Assembly: GCA_013350335.1 (NCBI GenBank)
Contig: CM023539.1
Coordinates: 33,280,631-33,344,630, forward strand
Direction of reading: 5' to 3'
Source: Chimonanthus salicifolius
Taxonomy: Eukaryota; Streptophyta; Magnoliopsida; Laurales; Calycanthaceae
Length of the DNA: 64,000 bases
Shown here: one piece after another, positions 1-11,246 of the stretch
Layout: each line of letters begins with the position of its first letter
Position numbering within the stretch: the stretch's first letter is position 1
Notes under the pieces: model-generated
What the model was told of the DNA's origin: nothing
Database searches by the model: none
The model's input: the letters and a program-made list of their open reading frames with translations, nothing else
Made by a program: the position numbers and the translations under genes

Positions 1-891
1 AAGCTTGGAATGGGTGGATACCAGTTGCAGATCACTTCAGAATTTTTGGCTACATTGCTTATGTGCATGTTCCATACGAGAAAGGAAGAAACTTGATGAT
101 AAGGGTGAAATGTGTGTCTTTCTTGGCGTAAGTGAAGCTTCCAAAGCATATAAATTATTCAATCCACTCAAGAAGAAGATTGTGACCAGCAGAGATGCCA
201 TCTTTGATGATGAAAATACATGGAATTGGACTAAAAATGGTTTAAGACACCAGCAAATTCCAGTTACTTTTGAAGAAGTTGAAAATAGAATTGAACCACA
301 AATGCAATCCTTCGATGCAGACCATGTGATTGATCATGAAATACAATCCTCTGGCGGAAATCTGACAGCAAATGCCCCGATTGATGATGAGCCACGCCTA
401 AGGAAACGACCAACTTGGATGATTGACTATGTAAGTGAAAATGACTTGTCTGATGATGATCAATTTGCTCACTTTACTTTTTTTGCAGATTGTGATCCCA
501 TTACATTCCAAGAAGTTGCCAAAGATACAAAATGGCAAAAATCCATGGGCGAGGAGATCAGATCAATCGTAAAAAAAAAGACACTTGGGAGTTGTCAGAT
601 CTTTCAAAAGGGCAAAAATCCATTGGTGTCAAATGGGTTTACAAAACAAAGCTAAACAAGGATGGTAGAATTTACAAATATAAAGCTCGGCTCGTCCCTA
701 AAGGATACAAGTAAGAATTTGGCATTGATTACAAAGAAGTGTTTGCTCCAATAGCAAGGCTAGACATTATTCGATTGGTATTTTCCTTGGCTGCTCAAAA
801 TTCATGGCATATCTATTAGGAAGATGTGAAATCGGTATTTTTACATGGTGAGCTGCAGGAAGAGGTGTATATTGATCAACCTTTTGGATAT
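1..891 (+). pseudogene. Ty1/copia (Tork-like) pol, piece 1: integrase C-terminus and start of reverse transcriptase
   Basis: Decayed copia pol reading from the left edge. The first ~90 bases read in one frame as the integrase-end motif around FRIFGYIAYVHVP. A frameshift near 85-95 moves the frame to DDKGEMCVFLGVSEASKAY, the usual end of copia integrase. After a variable linker the RT begins with WVYKTKLNKDG, KARLVPKGYK, EVFAPIARLD and VKSVFLHGELQEEVYIDQP. There is a frameshift in the A-run near 570-580 and in-frame stops near 712 and 820. The coding sequence stops at QPFGY (about 891), exactly where an Athila-derived segment begins, and resumes at 10,478. The 5' LTR and gag lie outside the window. 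The family call rests on these motifs; the gene cannot make a protein. Confidence 0.9.
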
Positions 892-1412
892 TAGAATTTT
901 AATAAATGCTAAACTTGAATTTATATTTAATAATTTTAGAGGATTTCATAGTCTCGGCCATGATTTTATTTTTAAATGGGATAACATGACGCCTTAGATA
1001 CTTGTCTCAATTCCATTATAAACTATGTAAATTCCATTGTAAACTATGTCAATTTCATTTTATTTTTAATTATAATTGTTTTTATTTTATTTATTAATAA
1101 AAATCCTTGAAATGATGGAACTAGGTTAGAAATATTTTATTTATTTCTTAACTTTCCATTTTAAATTAGATTATGGTTATTTAAATTCACTCCACCATTA
1201 TAATCAAATTTATAAATCAATGGTTTGTAATAACTCCATGTTTTAGAAAATTTATCATGCTTAAATCCCAACATTTTATTTTCTTAAATCACGTTAATTT
1301 AATGGTACCATTTTTATTTCTATACATATATTTTGTTGATTTCCCTTAGGTACGACCCCCACTCATTCACTACACTATTAACTGGTGCGTTTGAGAGTTA
1401 AATTTAAAACAC
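892..1412 (+). repeat. 3' half of an Athila-type LTR (5' LTR remnant)
   Basis: AT-rich non-coding sequence ending just before the primer binding site. It contains GATTTCCCTTAGGTACGACC near 1340-1360. Its reverse complement aligns well with 63,420-63,740, including CATGG, CTATGAAATATTCT-like and TTATTAAATATAA-like blocks in the same order. The piece starts abruptly at 892 inside the LTR, so the promoter half of this LTR is missing here. Confidence 0.7.
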
Positions 1413-1422
1413 AATAAGTTTT

Positions 1423-1440
1423 TGGCGCTGTTACCGGGGA
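1423..1440 (+). other. Primer binding site, tRNA-Asp type
   Basis: TGGCGCTGTTACCGGGGA lies about ten bases after the LTR end. It matches, with two changes, the TGGCGCCGTTGCCGGGGA that Athila elements use to prime minus-strand synthesis from tRNA-Asp. It fixes the + orientation of the element. Confidence 0.8.
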
Positions 1441-3032
1441 AATCTCGAAATAAATTGTGTGACACTAGATTTATGTGTTTTTGGAAAGATTGCTATTTTT
1501 AGAAGTTTCTAAAATAGGCAACTCTTTAAAATTAGAAATTTTTGTTTTTAGAAATTCTAATTTTAGAAAGTTTCCTTAAATTAGAAGTTTTTAAAAATAT
1601 TAATGATTATGGAATTAATTTAAATTTAGAAATTTGCTAAATCTAGAAATTGTATAATTAGGATTTTCTATTTCTTAGAAATTTTCTAATTTAATAGTAT
1701 CCCTTTTTAGCAACTTCTATAATACTGGAGATATGTCTTAATTTTGAAATAATTTGTTTTTAGAAAATGATCTATTTTTGGAAAGCTCTATTCTTAGAAA
1801 AATCTATTTTTGAAAAATTATCTAATTTTGGAGACGTTTAATTTTAGATAACTTCCAAGCTTAAAAAAAAAAAATTCTAAATTTAGAATTTCATCTAACT
1901 TTGGAAAGTTTCTAAATATGGTTTCAAAAAAAACAAAAATCTCGTGGAACAAAGTTTTAATTTAATGGGGTGGAGTCCAATTTTCATAGCCTTGACTTGA
2001 TTTAAAATTTTTAATTAGGTTACAAATATTGTATTTCCTCCACTAGTTATAACTTTAGGACAATTGCATTTAGACCAGTATCATGCAAATTTCTTTTTTT
2101 TAATTAGAATCTTCACAAAGGCTTGTATTGTCTATTTTGCAGGAGTTTTAATTGCACGTTTATAAATCACTAGAAATACGCATAATTTTGAAGGAGTTTT
2201 AATTGTGCGCTTAAAAATCGCTGGAAATAAGTATAATAGGCTAAGCTGAGTGCCTAATCTTTTCTTTTGATTTTATTTTTCTCATGCATTCATATAGATA
2301 TATTTAGGGTGTTCTTTATTTTTATTTTTATTTCCATTTGTTGCTTTCATTTAATTTGTCCATGCATCTAGGTTGTTAGTATTCATGCATTAGTTTAGAT
2401 TGCTTTATTATTATTTGCATATTTGCTTGAATGATATGTGATAATTTAGGACTGCATTTTCACAATATCTAGAAAAATAAGATAATAAAATTGATTCATG
2501 CATTTCCTTAATATAATCAATTAAGGAACCATTAGGCTAGGTTTTAGGGTTTCATGCTCATTAGGAACCATTTCGATCTACATTCGTTTTTGTAACCGGT
2601 GAATAGTTTATCTTCAAAAATGATGTCTAAGGCTAGTTCTGTCACCAAGAAATGAGGTCGAGCATGATCTAAGGATAAGCGGGGAAGAGATGCCGTGTGC
2701 TCCCCCACTTACCTGGGAACTTACCTAGCCATCTTGAGGTTAAACTCTCATCGGAGACTTATATTATTTGGAGAGAAAAGTATGAGCAATTCTAGAGACA
2801 ATCTTTAGGGTCCTATTAGCTAAATAAAAATTTGATTGGCATTAGTGCAATTCAAATTTAGATTTAGACATTTTCTTGTGTGAATTTGGTTGAGCGTGAA
2901 TGATCGTATCTGTGTATGAATTATTGGTGTCGTGACTCTGACGATCGTTTGGTTCAAGTTACATTTTATGTCGATTTACCGATCGTTGCGTCCAGAGCTC
3001 AGTCTAGCTCAGCCATAGACAGTCCATCTTGA
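1441..3032 (+). other. Athila leader, no gene
   Basis: About 1.6 kb between the primer binding site and gag. From 1480 to 1930 it is a field of degenerate short repeats built on TAGAAATTTTCTAA-like words. The rest is AT-rich leader with no convincing ORF. A long untranslated leader is usual for Athila elements. Confidence 0.5.
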
Positions 3033-4574
3033 TTGCCACTGCCTTCACCTAACATGGCTGGAGAAAGAGTCGACGAGAAAACCCACCAAGACTACTTTTC
3101 AGCAATCACACCCAATACACCATCAGACATAGTTGTTCCAGCGACTAATGTAGCCTTTGAGCTCAAACCAAGCTGGTTACATCTTTTAACCGCATTCCAT
3201 GGAATTGATCATGAGGACCCTTACTACATGTCAAAGAATTATTAGAAATCTGGGCCACCATCAAACTTCAAGGCATCACTGATGAAACCATTAAACTTCG
3301 CTTATTTCTTTTTTCTCTCAAAGGAAAAATGAAATCTTGGCTAAATTCTCTACCTGCAAATTCCATCACAACTTGGGATATGTTAGCCAACAAGTTTTTG
3401 AATAAATTTTTCCCTGTATCTAAAACTAACGCCCTCTAAAAAGAAATTTCAAACTTTAATCAGAAGGAGGGTGAACAATTCTGTGAGTCATGGGAAAGAT
3501 TCAAAGATACATTGAGTAAATGCCCCCACCATGGCTTTGAAACGGGGAGACTTGTGCAATTCTTTTATGATGGTTTAACCATATCGAGTCGCACAATGGT
3601 CGAATCTATGAAGGGTGGGGAATTTTTAAAGCTAACTGCAATCAATAGATGAAATTTCTTAGAATAATTGAAGGAAAGTTCTCAGCGATGGGACTTCTCC
3701 AAAAGAGAGAATTCAGCACAAACCTCAAAGAGAGGAGGTTTATACAAAGTTAGTACCGACTTAGATGTTAAGCGTGCAATTGCAAACTTAACAAATACAA
3801 TCGATGCTTCAGTGATGGCTCAGGCGATGAACCCATCATTAAGAATGCATGCTGACGTTTGAGCAATATGTTCTAACCTAGGACTCACTGCCCAAATTTA
3901 TCTTTCCTTCAGATCTAATGTTGAGTGCTCAATCGAGCAGGCCAATGCACTCAATAATAATGAAGACAGCAGGGAACCCCTTTCTCTGCCACATACAATC
4001 CTAATTGGCAGAATCATCCAAATTTTTCTTGATGTTAGAATCAACCTCAAGTAGGTCAAGGACCCCCTCAATATTAAGGTCAATTGTACCAACCACCTTA
4101 GAACCAGCCATTCCACCCATCTCAAAATCATCCAGCCCAACCAAATCAGTCTTATCAATCCGTTCCACCTCAACAACGTAAGCCCTCTCTAGAGGATACA
4201 TTGCAGCAATTCATTCAGTCTACCCAGCAGACTATGCATAAACTTGAGACACAGCTTGGGAAACTAGCCACCGTAAAAGGAGATAGGGAGAAAGTTAGAT
4301 TTCCCAGTCAGCCTATCCCAAACCCCAAGGGCCAGAATGAGGTTTCATCGTCTAATCCAACAGACACTAACTCCATCATTACCTTGAGATCCAAGAGACA
4401 GGTAAACAATAAAATGGGAATACCTAGACAACCAGATGACCAGACCACTGGTCAATCCAAGCATCAAGATGACCCACCGAGTCCATCCCCAGTCCAATCG
4501 CACCGGGCCCATCTGCTAGAAAACCATATGTACCTAGGGCTCCATACCCTCAGAGGCTCATCACGAAGCAAAGG
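3033..4574 (+). pseudogene. Athila gag, broken
   Basis: The conserved retrotransposon gag region is readable across shifting frames: FELKPSWLHLLTAFHG and HEDPY near 3150-3230, LFFFSLKGKMKSWLNSLPA near 3300-3360, then FLNKFFP and FCESWERFKD near 3390-3510. Stops and frameshifts occur near 3245, 3440 and 3860. A C-terminal part rich in Gln and Pro follows, with LEDTLQQFIQSTQQTMHKLE near 4185-4245 and ITLRSKR near 4378-4400. No zinc knuckle is visible, as in most Athila gags. The encoded coat protein cannot be made as one chain. Confidence 0.8.
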
Positions 4575-5343
4575 GTGCCTTATGGTGACATACTAGAGGT
4601 ATTCAAACATGTCAATATCAACATTCCTCTACTTGATGCCATCAATCAGATACCCTCATATGCCAAGTTTCTCAAAGACCTTTGTAGGGTGAAACAGAGA
4701 ACTAATGTTCTCATAAAGGCATTTCTAGCAGAAAATGCAAGTGCTCACCTCCAACAATCATTCCCGATTAAACATAAGGACCCTGGGTGCCCAACCATTG
4801 CATGCACCATTGGTACATATGAAATTGACAGGGCCTTACTAGATCTGGGAGCTAGTGTCAGCCTACTGTCATACTCCGTTTATGAGCAGTTGGGGCTGGG
4901 AGAGCTGAAACCCACTCCTATCACACTACAGTTAGCTAACCGTTTAATAAAAAATCTGAGAGGTGTGATAGAAGACGTTCTGGTGAAAGTAAACAAATTC
5001 TATTTTCCGATCGATTTGTGGTGTTGGATACACAACCTGTTCAGAACGAAAGTGGGCACATTCTGACTATTTTTGGATGACCATTCTTGGCCCCGCCAAA
5101 GTTGTTATCAATTGCCAAGATGGTATGCTTAGGTTGTCGTTCGGAGATCTAACGACAGAACTCAATGTGTTTGGCCTATGTCGACCACCAGACTACACAG
5201 AAAATCCATGCGAGGTTAATATGATCCAGAGTTTTGTCCAAGAGTTCTTCATTCACTTCATTTGTGATGACCCATTTGGGAAGACTCTGTCCACTTTTAC
5301 ACAGACTTCAATGAAAATTGTAAACAACAAGTGAACACTATGT
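4575..5343 (+). pseudogene. Athila protease region
   Basis: Aspartic protease segment between gag and RT. The upstream block IPSYAKFLKDLC and the active site ALLDLGASVSLLSYSVYEQL (about 4835-4895) are clear; DLGAS in place of DTGAS is normal for Athila. The matching C-terminal block VVINCQDGMLRLSFGD lies near 5100-5145 after a frame change around 5060-5080. The retropepsin would process gag-pol if intact. Confidence 0.8.
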
Positions 5344-7249
5344 TTGACGCATCTCCCATATGCGCGAAGACTCATCAAATTCGAACCTCTCGTCGTTAGT
5401 CAATTTGTTCTGATCCCCTCTGTTGAGAAGCCACCAATATTAGAGCTCAAGCCACTCCCTGAGACACTTAAATATTCTTATCATGGGCCATCAGACACTT
5501 TACCTGTTATCATAACTTCCGATTTAACTTCTGAGCAGGAGTATAAACTCCTTGCTGTTTTAAGTGATCACTGCGAAGCTATTGGATGGTCTATTGCCGA
5601 TCTCAAAGGAATTAGTCCCTCCATGGTCATACCCAAAACTCATTTGGAAGAAAACTCCGAGACATCTAGAGAACCATTGAGACGACTAAATCCGGTGATG
5701 CAGGATGTGGTGAGAGCCGAGATTTTAAAACTTCTTGAGGCGGGAATTATCTACCCGATCTTTGACAGTGCATGTGTGAGTCTGATACAGGTTGTACCTA
5801 AGAAATTAGGTGTGACGGTAGTCAAGAATCAGGATAATGAGTTGGTGCCAATCCGCATCCAAACGGGTTGGAGAGTTTGCATTGACTACCGTAAGCTGTA
5901 TATTGTCTCGAAAGGACCACTTCCCTCTTCCATTCATCTATCAGATGCTTGAACGTTTAGCCAGTCATGCATTCTATTGCTTCCTTGATGGTTATTATGG
6001 CTATAACCAGATCTACGTTGCTCTTGAGGATAAGGAGAATACCACCTTCACCTGTCCGTTCGGTATGTTTGCAAATTGCCGTATGCCATTCGGGTTGTGC
6101 AATGCACCAACCACTTTTCAGCGGTGCATGATCAACATCTTTTTCGTTGTGGTCGAACATTTCTTAGAAGTCTTCATGGATGACTTCTCTGTGTTTGGAT
6201 CCACTTTTGACCAGTGCTTGCACCATCTGAGCCTTGTGCTAATCAGGTGCCAAGAAAAGAACCTGGTATTGAATTGGGAGAAATGTCACTTTATGGTGAA
6301 GCAGGGCATAGCACTAGGGAACATTATCTCTGAAAAGGGCATCGAAGTGGACAAGGGAAAGGTCAACCTGATCTCTAATTTACCAAGACCCCAAGCCGTT
6401 AAAGAGATCAGGTCATTCTTACGCCATGCTGGCTTTTACAGGAGATTTATCAAAGATTTCAGAAAAATTTCTAAACCTCTCTGTAAACTCTTGACCAAGG
6501 ATGCTAGTTTCAATTTTGATGATGAGTGCGTTCAAGCCTTTGAAAAATTGAAAGCCGCTTTGACCTCCGCTCTGATAATATAGCCACCTGATTGGTCTGT
6601 CCCATTTGAAATTATGTACGATGCTTCTGATTATGCAGTAGGAGCCGTGTTAGGACAAATGTTAAATCGGTTGCCTCACGATATCTACTATGCTAGCAAA
6701 ACTCTCAATGACGCTCAGCTTTATTATTCCACCACGGAAAAAGAGCTGTTGGCAGTCATATTTGCACTAGACAAATTCTGATCCTACTTAGTGGGTTCGA
6801 ATGTCATTGTCTATTCTGATCATGCAATACTTAAGTATCTCATTTCTACAAAAGATATTAAGTTTCGCCAGATCTGATGGATCTTGCTACTACAAGAGTT
6901 TGATATTGAAATCTGGGACAAGAAAGGTTCCGAGAATGTGGTAGCAGACCACTTGTCTAGATTGATAACTGAGTTCACTGATGAAACCCGTCCTATCACT
7001 GAGTCCTTCCCTGATGAGCAACTCATGTCAGTGTCCCAAATACCATGGTTTGCCGATATTGTTAACTATCTTGTGACCAATCAAATGTCCCCGCATTGGA
7101 CTAAACAAGATAGATCTAAGTTTCTGGTACAGGTCAAAAGTTTTATCTGGGATGACCCTTATCTGTTTAAACATTGTGCGGGCCAAATCATTCGTCATTA
7201 TGTCTCAGAAGAAGAGCAACAACGTGTCATAAGTTTCTGCCATAACTAG
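5344..7249 (+). pseudogene. Athila reverse transcriptase and RNase H, frameshifted
   Basis: RT begins with PLRRLNPVMQDVVRAEILKLLEAG near 5670-5745 and runs to RVCIDYRKL. A frameshift near 5900 passes the reading to the next ORF (5,837-6,583), which has RKDHFPLPFI, the palm motif CRMPFGLCNAPTTFQRCM, the catalytic FMDDFSVFG (about 6175-6200) and HAGFYRRFIKDF. A stop at 6582 interrupts the link to RNase H. RNase H motifs are YDASDYAVGAVLGQ, TTEKELLAVIFALDKF (stop at about 6780) and YSDHAILKYL. A further stop near 6880 precedes ENVVADHLSRL. The catalytic aspartates are present but the chain is broken several times. Confidence 0.9.
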
Positions 7250-8341
7250 GCCTGTGGAGGGCATTTCAGCAGTAGAAAGGCAACTGCAAAAATCTTGCAG
7301 TGTGGATTTAATTGGCCCTCCATGTTTCAAGACACCCACACTTTCTGTGTCTCGTATAATAAATGTCAAAGATTGGGCAGTATCTCCCGTAGAAATATGA
7401 TTCCTTTAAACCCCATCCTAACCATTGAGCTTTTTTATGTTTGGGGCATCGATTTCATGGGACCATTCCCTAACTCTTTTGGAAATCTATATATCCTTAT
7501 AGGGGTTGACTATGTGTCAAAGTGGGTCGAAGCGGTGGCATGCAAAACAAACGACCACACGGTTATCCTCCGTTTCCTTAAAGAAAATGTTTTCTCTAGA
7601 TTTGGTATTTCACGAACCATCATTAGTGATGGGGGTAAACACTTTTGCAATCGTCCATTTGACAACTTGCTAAAATCATATGGGGTGATGCACAAGGTGG
7701 CTACTCCCTATCACCCGCAAACAAGTGGCCAAGTGGAAATTTCAAATAGAGTGATTAAGCATATTCTGGAGATGACAGTCAATCCAACCTGGAAAGATTG
7801 GTCTTCCAGACTCATTGATGTACTATGGACGTACCGTACAACTTGCAAGACTCCTATAGGAATGTCACCCTACCGTCTGGTTTATGGGAAGGCATGTCAT
7901 CTTCCGGTCGACCTAGAGCAAAAAGCCTATTGGGCAATCAAAAACTTCAATTTTGCTCTAGACTCTACTAGAGAACATCGGAAACTTCAGCTGGTTGAGC
8001 TGGAGGAATTACGAAATGAAGCCTATGACACGGCCAAAAGGTACAAAGACCGGATGAAAATGTTTCATGACAAACACATCTTGAGAAAATCTTTTATAGT
8101 TCGTCAGAAGGTCTTGTTGTACAATTCAAAGTTGCATCTTTTTCCTAGAAAGTTAAGGTCCAAATGGACAGGTCCATTCATTATTTCATCAGTGTTTCCA
8201 CATGGGGCAGTACAGATCATGCATCCTACGAGTGGTCATGCGTTCAAAGTTAATGGACAACGATTAAAGCCATTTTTAGAGTTCCCCATTCCTGAAGAAG
8301 AGAACGAGGTCACGATCGCTGATCCTATGTACCAAGACTGA
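7250..8341 (+). pseudogene. Athila integrase, core ORF intact (348 codons from 7295)
   Basis: After a stop at 7247 the zinc-binding part continues with [16 protein letters not shown] and [10 protein letters not shown]. The catalytic core follows: first Asp in [10 protein letters not shown], second Asp in [11 protein letters not shown], Glu in SGQVEISNR. The C-terminal part has [40 protein letters not shown] and GPF, the signature of the Athila lineage. The ORF from 7295 to 8341 is uninterrupted, unlike the rest of pol, so decay has not yet hit this part. It is read as part of a dead polyprotein, not as a separate gene. Confidence 0.9.
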
Positions 8342-8724
8342 TTTAAGGACCCATACCCATTCACTCACCTACTCATCTTCATCCTTTCTATTACCCAAAC
8401 CCACCTATCCATCTGTCTATGTCTGAGTCCATCTGAGTCTTCAATGTTTAGTAAAGGTTTTCATCGAGTCAGTTTAGGATTTCTTTATTTGGTCCATTAC
8501 GTAACTCATGCATTTCACGGTATGTCTGAACTCCGATTGTTCGTTTTCTAAAATATTTCTTCTTTTACACCTGCCCAGTGTAGATTAGGAAACATTGCGG
8601 ACAATGTTTAATATAAGTTTGGGGGTACTAAGGCCATTTATCATCCATCTAAAAAAAAAAATCAACATCCATCATCCATCTTTGTCTTTGTGACCAGCAG
8701 ACGTTAAAGAACTGGATAGGAGTC
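8342..8724 (+). other. Athila 3' non-coding tract
   Basis: Non-coding sequence after integrase. It contains GGACAATGTTTAATATAAG followed by TTTGGGGGT near 8600-8625, a conserved Athila 3' block. A run of ten A at 8651-8660 and a CATCCATC-rich stretch follow. The following ORF begins within 65 bases of the A-run. Confidence 0.6.
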
Positions 8725-9147
8725 ATGCACGTAGACAGTCGAGTTTTTGTCTTCGCATTGTGTCTGTCTAGAACACAAGTTTCCCCAGACTTGTGTATGA
8801 AAATCATTTCCTTAGCTATGAGGGTGAGGAAGCTGGAAATCCAAGAGGAGCAACCCAGACCTCTTTGTGGTCGAAGCACTCTAGCTGCAAAGATGAAAGC
8901 TAAGAGGCTAGGAATCTGTCACAAATGTGGACGTGGGAATTGTAATGGAATAATATCTGATCAACAAGTTAGTTGTGTGACAGTAGCAAAGCATAGACTT
9001 ATAAGTGAAAATAGACTGATTTATTTGGATTTAGTCAAAGGTAGAGTAAGTCCGGAAAGGCTGAGACTCCTTAGTGTCCAAAGAACTATTGATTTTCGTT
9101 TAGGGGACTATAAACGTCTTGATAATTTGACGTTAAACGAGTTATAG
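8725..9147 (+). CDS. Cys-rich protein resembling the nucleic-acid-binding protein of plant betaflexiviruses (endogenised viral ORF candidate)
   Basis: Uninterrupted 140-codon ORF between the Athila 3' tract and an inverted LTR half. The N-terminus (residues 5-33) is mildly hydrophobic with VSPDLCMKIISLA. Residues 49-62 are GRS followed by a Lys-rich basic stretch. A compact zinc-finger-like motif CHKCGRGNC (C65, C68, C73) follows. The C-terminal half has HRLISENRLIYLDLVKGR (90-107) and is rich in Arg, Leu and Asp. The order hydrophobic helix with DLC, GRS plus basic tract, then a Cys cluster with CGR is the layout I know for the 3'-terminal nucleic-acid-binding (silencing-related) proteins of carla- and vitivirus-like Betaflexiviridae. 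I see no LTR-retrotransposon protein with this layout. It could instead be an unrelated captured ORF or an Athila accessory ORF. Homology is judged by eye only; whether it is transcribed is unknown. Confidence 0.45.
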   Translation: MHVDSRVFVFALCLSRTQVSPDLCMKIISLAMRVRKLEIQEEQPRPLCGRSTLAAKMKAKRLGICHKCGRGNCNGIISDQQVSCVTVAKHRLISENRLIYLDLVKGRVSPERLRLLSVQRTIDFRLGDYKRLDNLTLNEL

Positions 9148-9198
9148 TTTTCTTAGGCAAAGAGTGGCAGACTTAATCTTTTAAGGGTAGAATTAAAA

Positions 9199-10477
9199 AT
9201 TTCTAATTAATGGATGTCGTAATTTTTCTAATTAGAATTTTTCAATTCAAGCCTTAGGCTTGAGCGGGATTTGCAGGTGTAGTTTCCAAATCTAAAATAA
9301 ATTGTTCTTAAAAAGAACCTTAGACTGAAAATTCTAACAGGGGTTCTACTTTTCCTTGAAAGATTCTAAAAATAATTTGTTCCATAACATTCACAAAAAG
9401 AATTAAAATAAAATTATAAACCATCATCATAGAATATTTAATAATTGGGAACACCATAAATCTAATGAATGTACCATGAATTTCATTCAAAAATTGGAAT
9501 ATGAAATTACATTGCTTTGGAATTTATGAAAGAAAGAAAATAAAATAAAAATACAAGACTTACATGAGTCAAATATTCTTTCTCTCTCTATTTCTCCAAC
9601 CATTAGCACCTTCAATGCCTTGCTCGAATTCAAATTTTACAAGGCCTGAACCCCTTTATTTATAGTGCTCAAAAGAAACTGGTTTAGGAAGGCTTGGACA
9701 AAATTCCTCCATAATTCTCTCTCCAAAACTTACTCCAAAATTCTCTCTCCTAAACTTCCTCCCAAATTCTCTCTTTTTTAATTATCCAAATTCACTGTCT
9801 TTTTCAAGCCATGACCGAATTTTGTAGATAAGGCATCATGATTTTAGCGATTTTATATTAATTTGGAAAGTAGGGTGCAAATCTCGTTTTTCTACAAATA
9901 CACCACCTTGCATCTCAATTTTGACCTTGTTAAGTTCTGAATCACGAAATTTCATAAATTAAAAAGTTGTAGCCCTTTAAGTCTTCTTTCCAATGCAATA
10001 AGAATAAATGTAATCGTACATCGGAGTAAAATGTTATGGCTAAAATATTGAAACTATGTCAAAATACTCCTTCCAAAATTCACTTTGGTCAATCCAAATT
10101 CCATTTTTTTCTCTTATTTTTGTTTCCTTAATCCTTCAAACAAAATTCACTGGTCCCACTTGGTCTTTTGGACTTGGATCCCATAGTTGGACTTTTATCT
10201 GGCCCGAAATACAGGTGGATTTTGGCTCATTGGCTTCTAATTGCAGACTTGGGCTTCAGGCTTCAGACTCGAATAGTGGGTCCATTGTGTGTTTATAAAT
10301 TTTTACTACCAATAATAGAACTATGGCCAACTTTTCTATATTTTAATTTATTTTTCTTGTATTCTCATAAATACACTGTAAAACTCACAAATAACATTAA
10401 ACGCATCTAGTTTACACAAATCAAATGCTAACTAATCCAAAATTAAGGGTAAAATGGTCATTTCTCAATGTTTATCA
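9199..10477 (-). repeat. 5' half of an Athila-type LTR, inverted relative to the element
   Basis: On the minus strand this begins TGATAAACATTGAG at 10,477 and carries the LTR start, a TATA box and the transcribed leader. The stretch 9,230-9,450 aligns directly with 63,760-64,000 (AAGCCTTAGGCTTGAGCGGG, AAGAACCTTAGACTG, GGGGTTC.ACTTTT, AAAAAGAATTAAAA). The + strand end AAATGGTCATTTCTC...CA corresponds to the end of the solo LTR at 27,710-27,744. It supplies the half that is missing from the left LTR, but in the opposite orientation. Confidence 0.75.
9654..9665 (-). promoter_or_regulatory. Athila LTR TATA box
   Basis: CTATAAATAAAG on the minus strand inside the LTR promoter half. Equivalent TATA boxes occur in the related minus-strand LTRs at 15,078-15,086 and 26,486-26,495, at a similar distance from the polypyrimidine-rich TTTCTCTC block. 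Confidence 0.5.
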
Positions 10478-10661
10478 ATATGCGAAGCAAGAAAGTGAGG
10501 ACAAGGTATACAAATTGAAAAAGGCGTTATACGGGCTAAAACAAGCACCGAGAGCTTGGTATAGTTGTATAGATGCTTACTTTTCTAGAGAAGGTTTTCA
10601 TAAATGTCCTTATGAGCATAATTTTTTATAAAGCTTGTAAATAATGGAAAAATGCTTGTTG
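10478..10661 (+). pseudogene. Copia pol, piece 2: reverse transcriptase middle
   Basis: Continues piece 1 with [20 protein letters not shown] and QAPRAWYS, then [17 protein letters not shown], the conserved segment between the first RT block and the YVDD site. One stop-producing frame change follows HNFL near 10,630. The piece ends at KMLV, where a solo LTR is inserted. Piece 3 continues with VCLYVDD. With the insert and one copy of TGTTG removed the reading frame is exact. Confidence 0.9.
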
Positions 10662-10732
10662 TGTAACACCCCATCCCGAAACGAGCGTGTTACTACCGAT
10701 ACTAAACCGAGATATCATACATTCCAAACTAC

Positions 10733-10734
<2 letters not shown>

Positions 10735-10796
<62 letters not shown>

Positions 10797-10800
10797 TTTT
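10735..10800. repeat. (TA)n microsatellite followed by T-run
   Basis: About 27 TA units (10,735-10,788) and then 13 T. It lies near the 3' end of the solo LTR and is a likely recent expansion. Confidence 0.95.
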
Positions 10801-11246
10801 TGACTAAACATCAATCACCATAAGAGAAAAGAGATACCATAAGTTCAGTTAACACAACAGTGCAATAGGTGGCTAGTACAGTCATCCACAACGATAAACA
10901 ATATTCAAAATAAACACAAGGTTCTTTCTAATTAATAAAAGGAAAGTAATTAAGCAATCCGAAAGCATCATCGCCTAAGCCTGGTCTTGGGACCCGCTGG
11001 ATCCCGCATCCATCTAGCCACCTGAAAGGCAAGGGGGTGAGTACTTCATACTCAGCAACGGAACACATGCATATAATCACACAACATATATCACACATTG
11101 TATATCTACCACTAAGGAATAACAAAGGTCCACGTACATGGTTCCCACACAACACGCACTCGACCCACCGTACGGGCCATTCGGTAGGTACTCAACATGG
11201 CCCACAACCACTTGACCTAGACAACCTCAATCCCTTAACCAATGAG

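Larger units (their letters stand above)
892..10477 (+). mobile_element. Athila-type Ty3/gypsy element, rearranged, inserted in the copia pol
   Basis: Insertion between copia residues QPFGY and AKQESED. The right flank repeats the ATAT found at the left junction, a remnant of the target duplication; the right end is a normal LTR terminus (...TTTATCA). The interior reads gag, protease, RT, RNase H, integrase on the + strand in the usual gypsy order, with a tRNA-Asp type primer binding site at 1423-1440. The two flanking LTR pieces are not a direct-repeat pair: the left piece is the 3' half of an LTR in + orientation, the right piece is the other half in - orientation (see the two LTR entries). 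Gag and RT carry stops and frameshifts, so the element is dead. Confidence 0.85.

Noticed and set aside
1..6. HindIII site at the first base, possible clone end
   Set aside because: Suggestive of a BAC insert end but a single 6-base match at a window edge proves nothing.
3898..4201. Minus-strand ORFs of 66-92 codons
   Set aside because: Shadows of the decayed Athila gag C-terminal part on the + strand.
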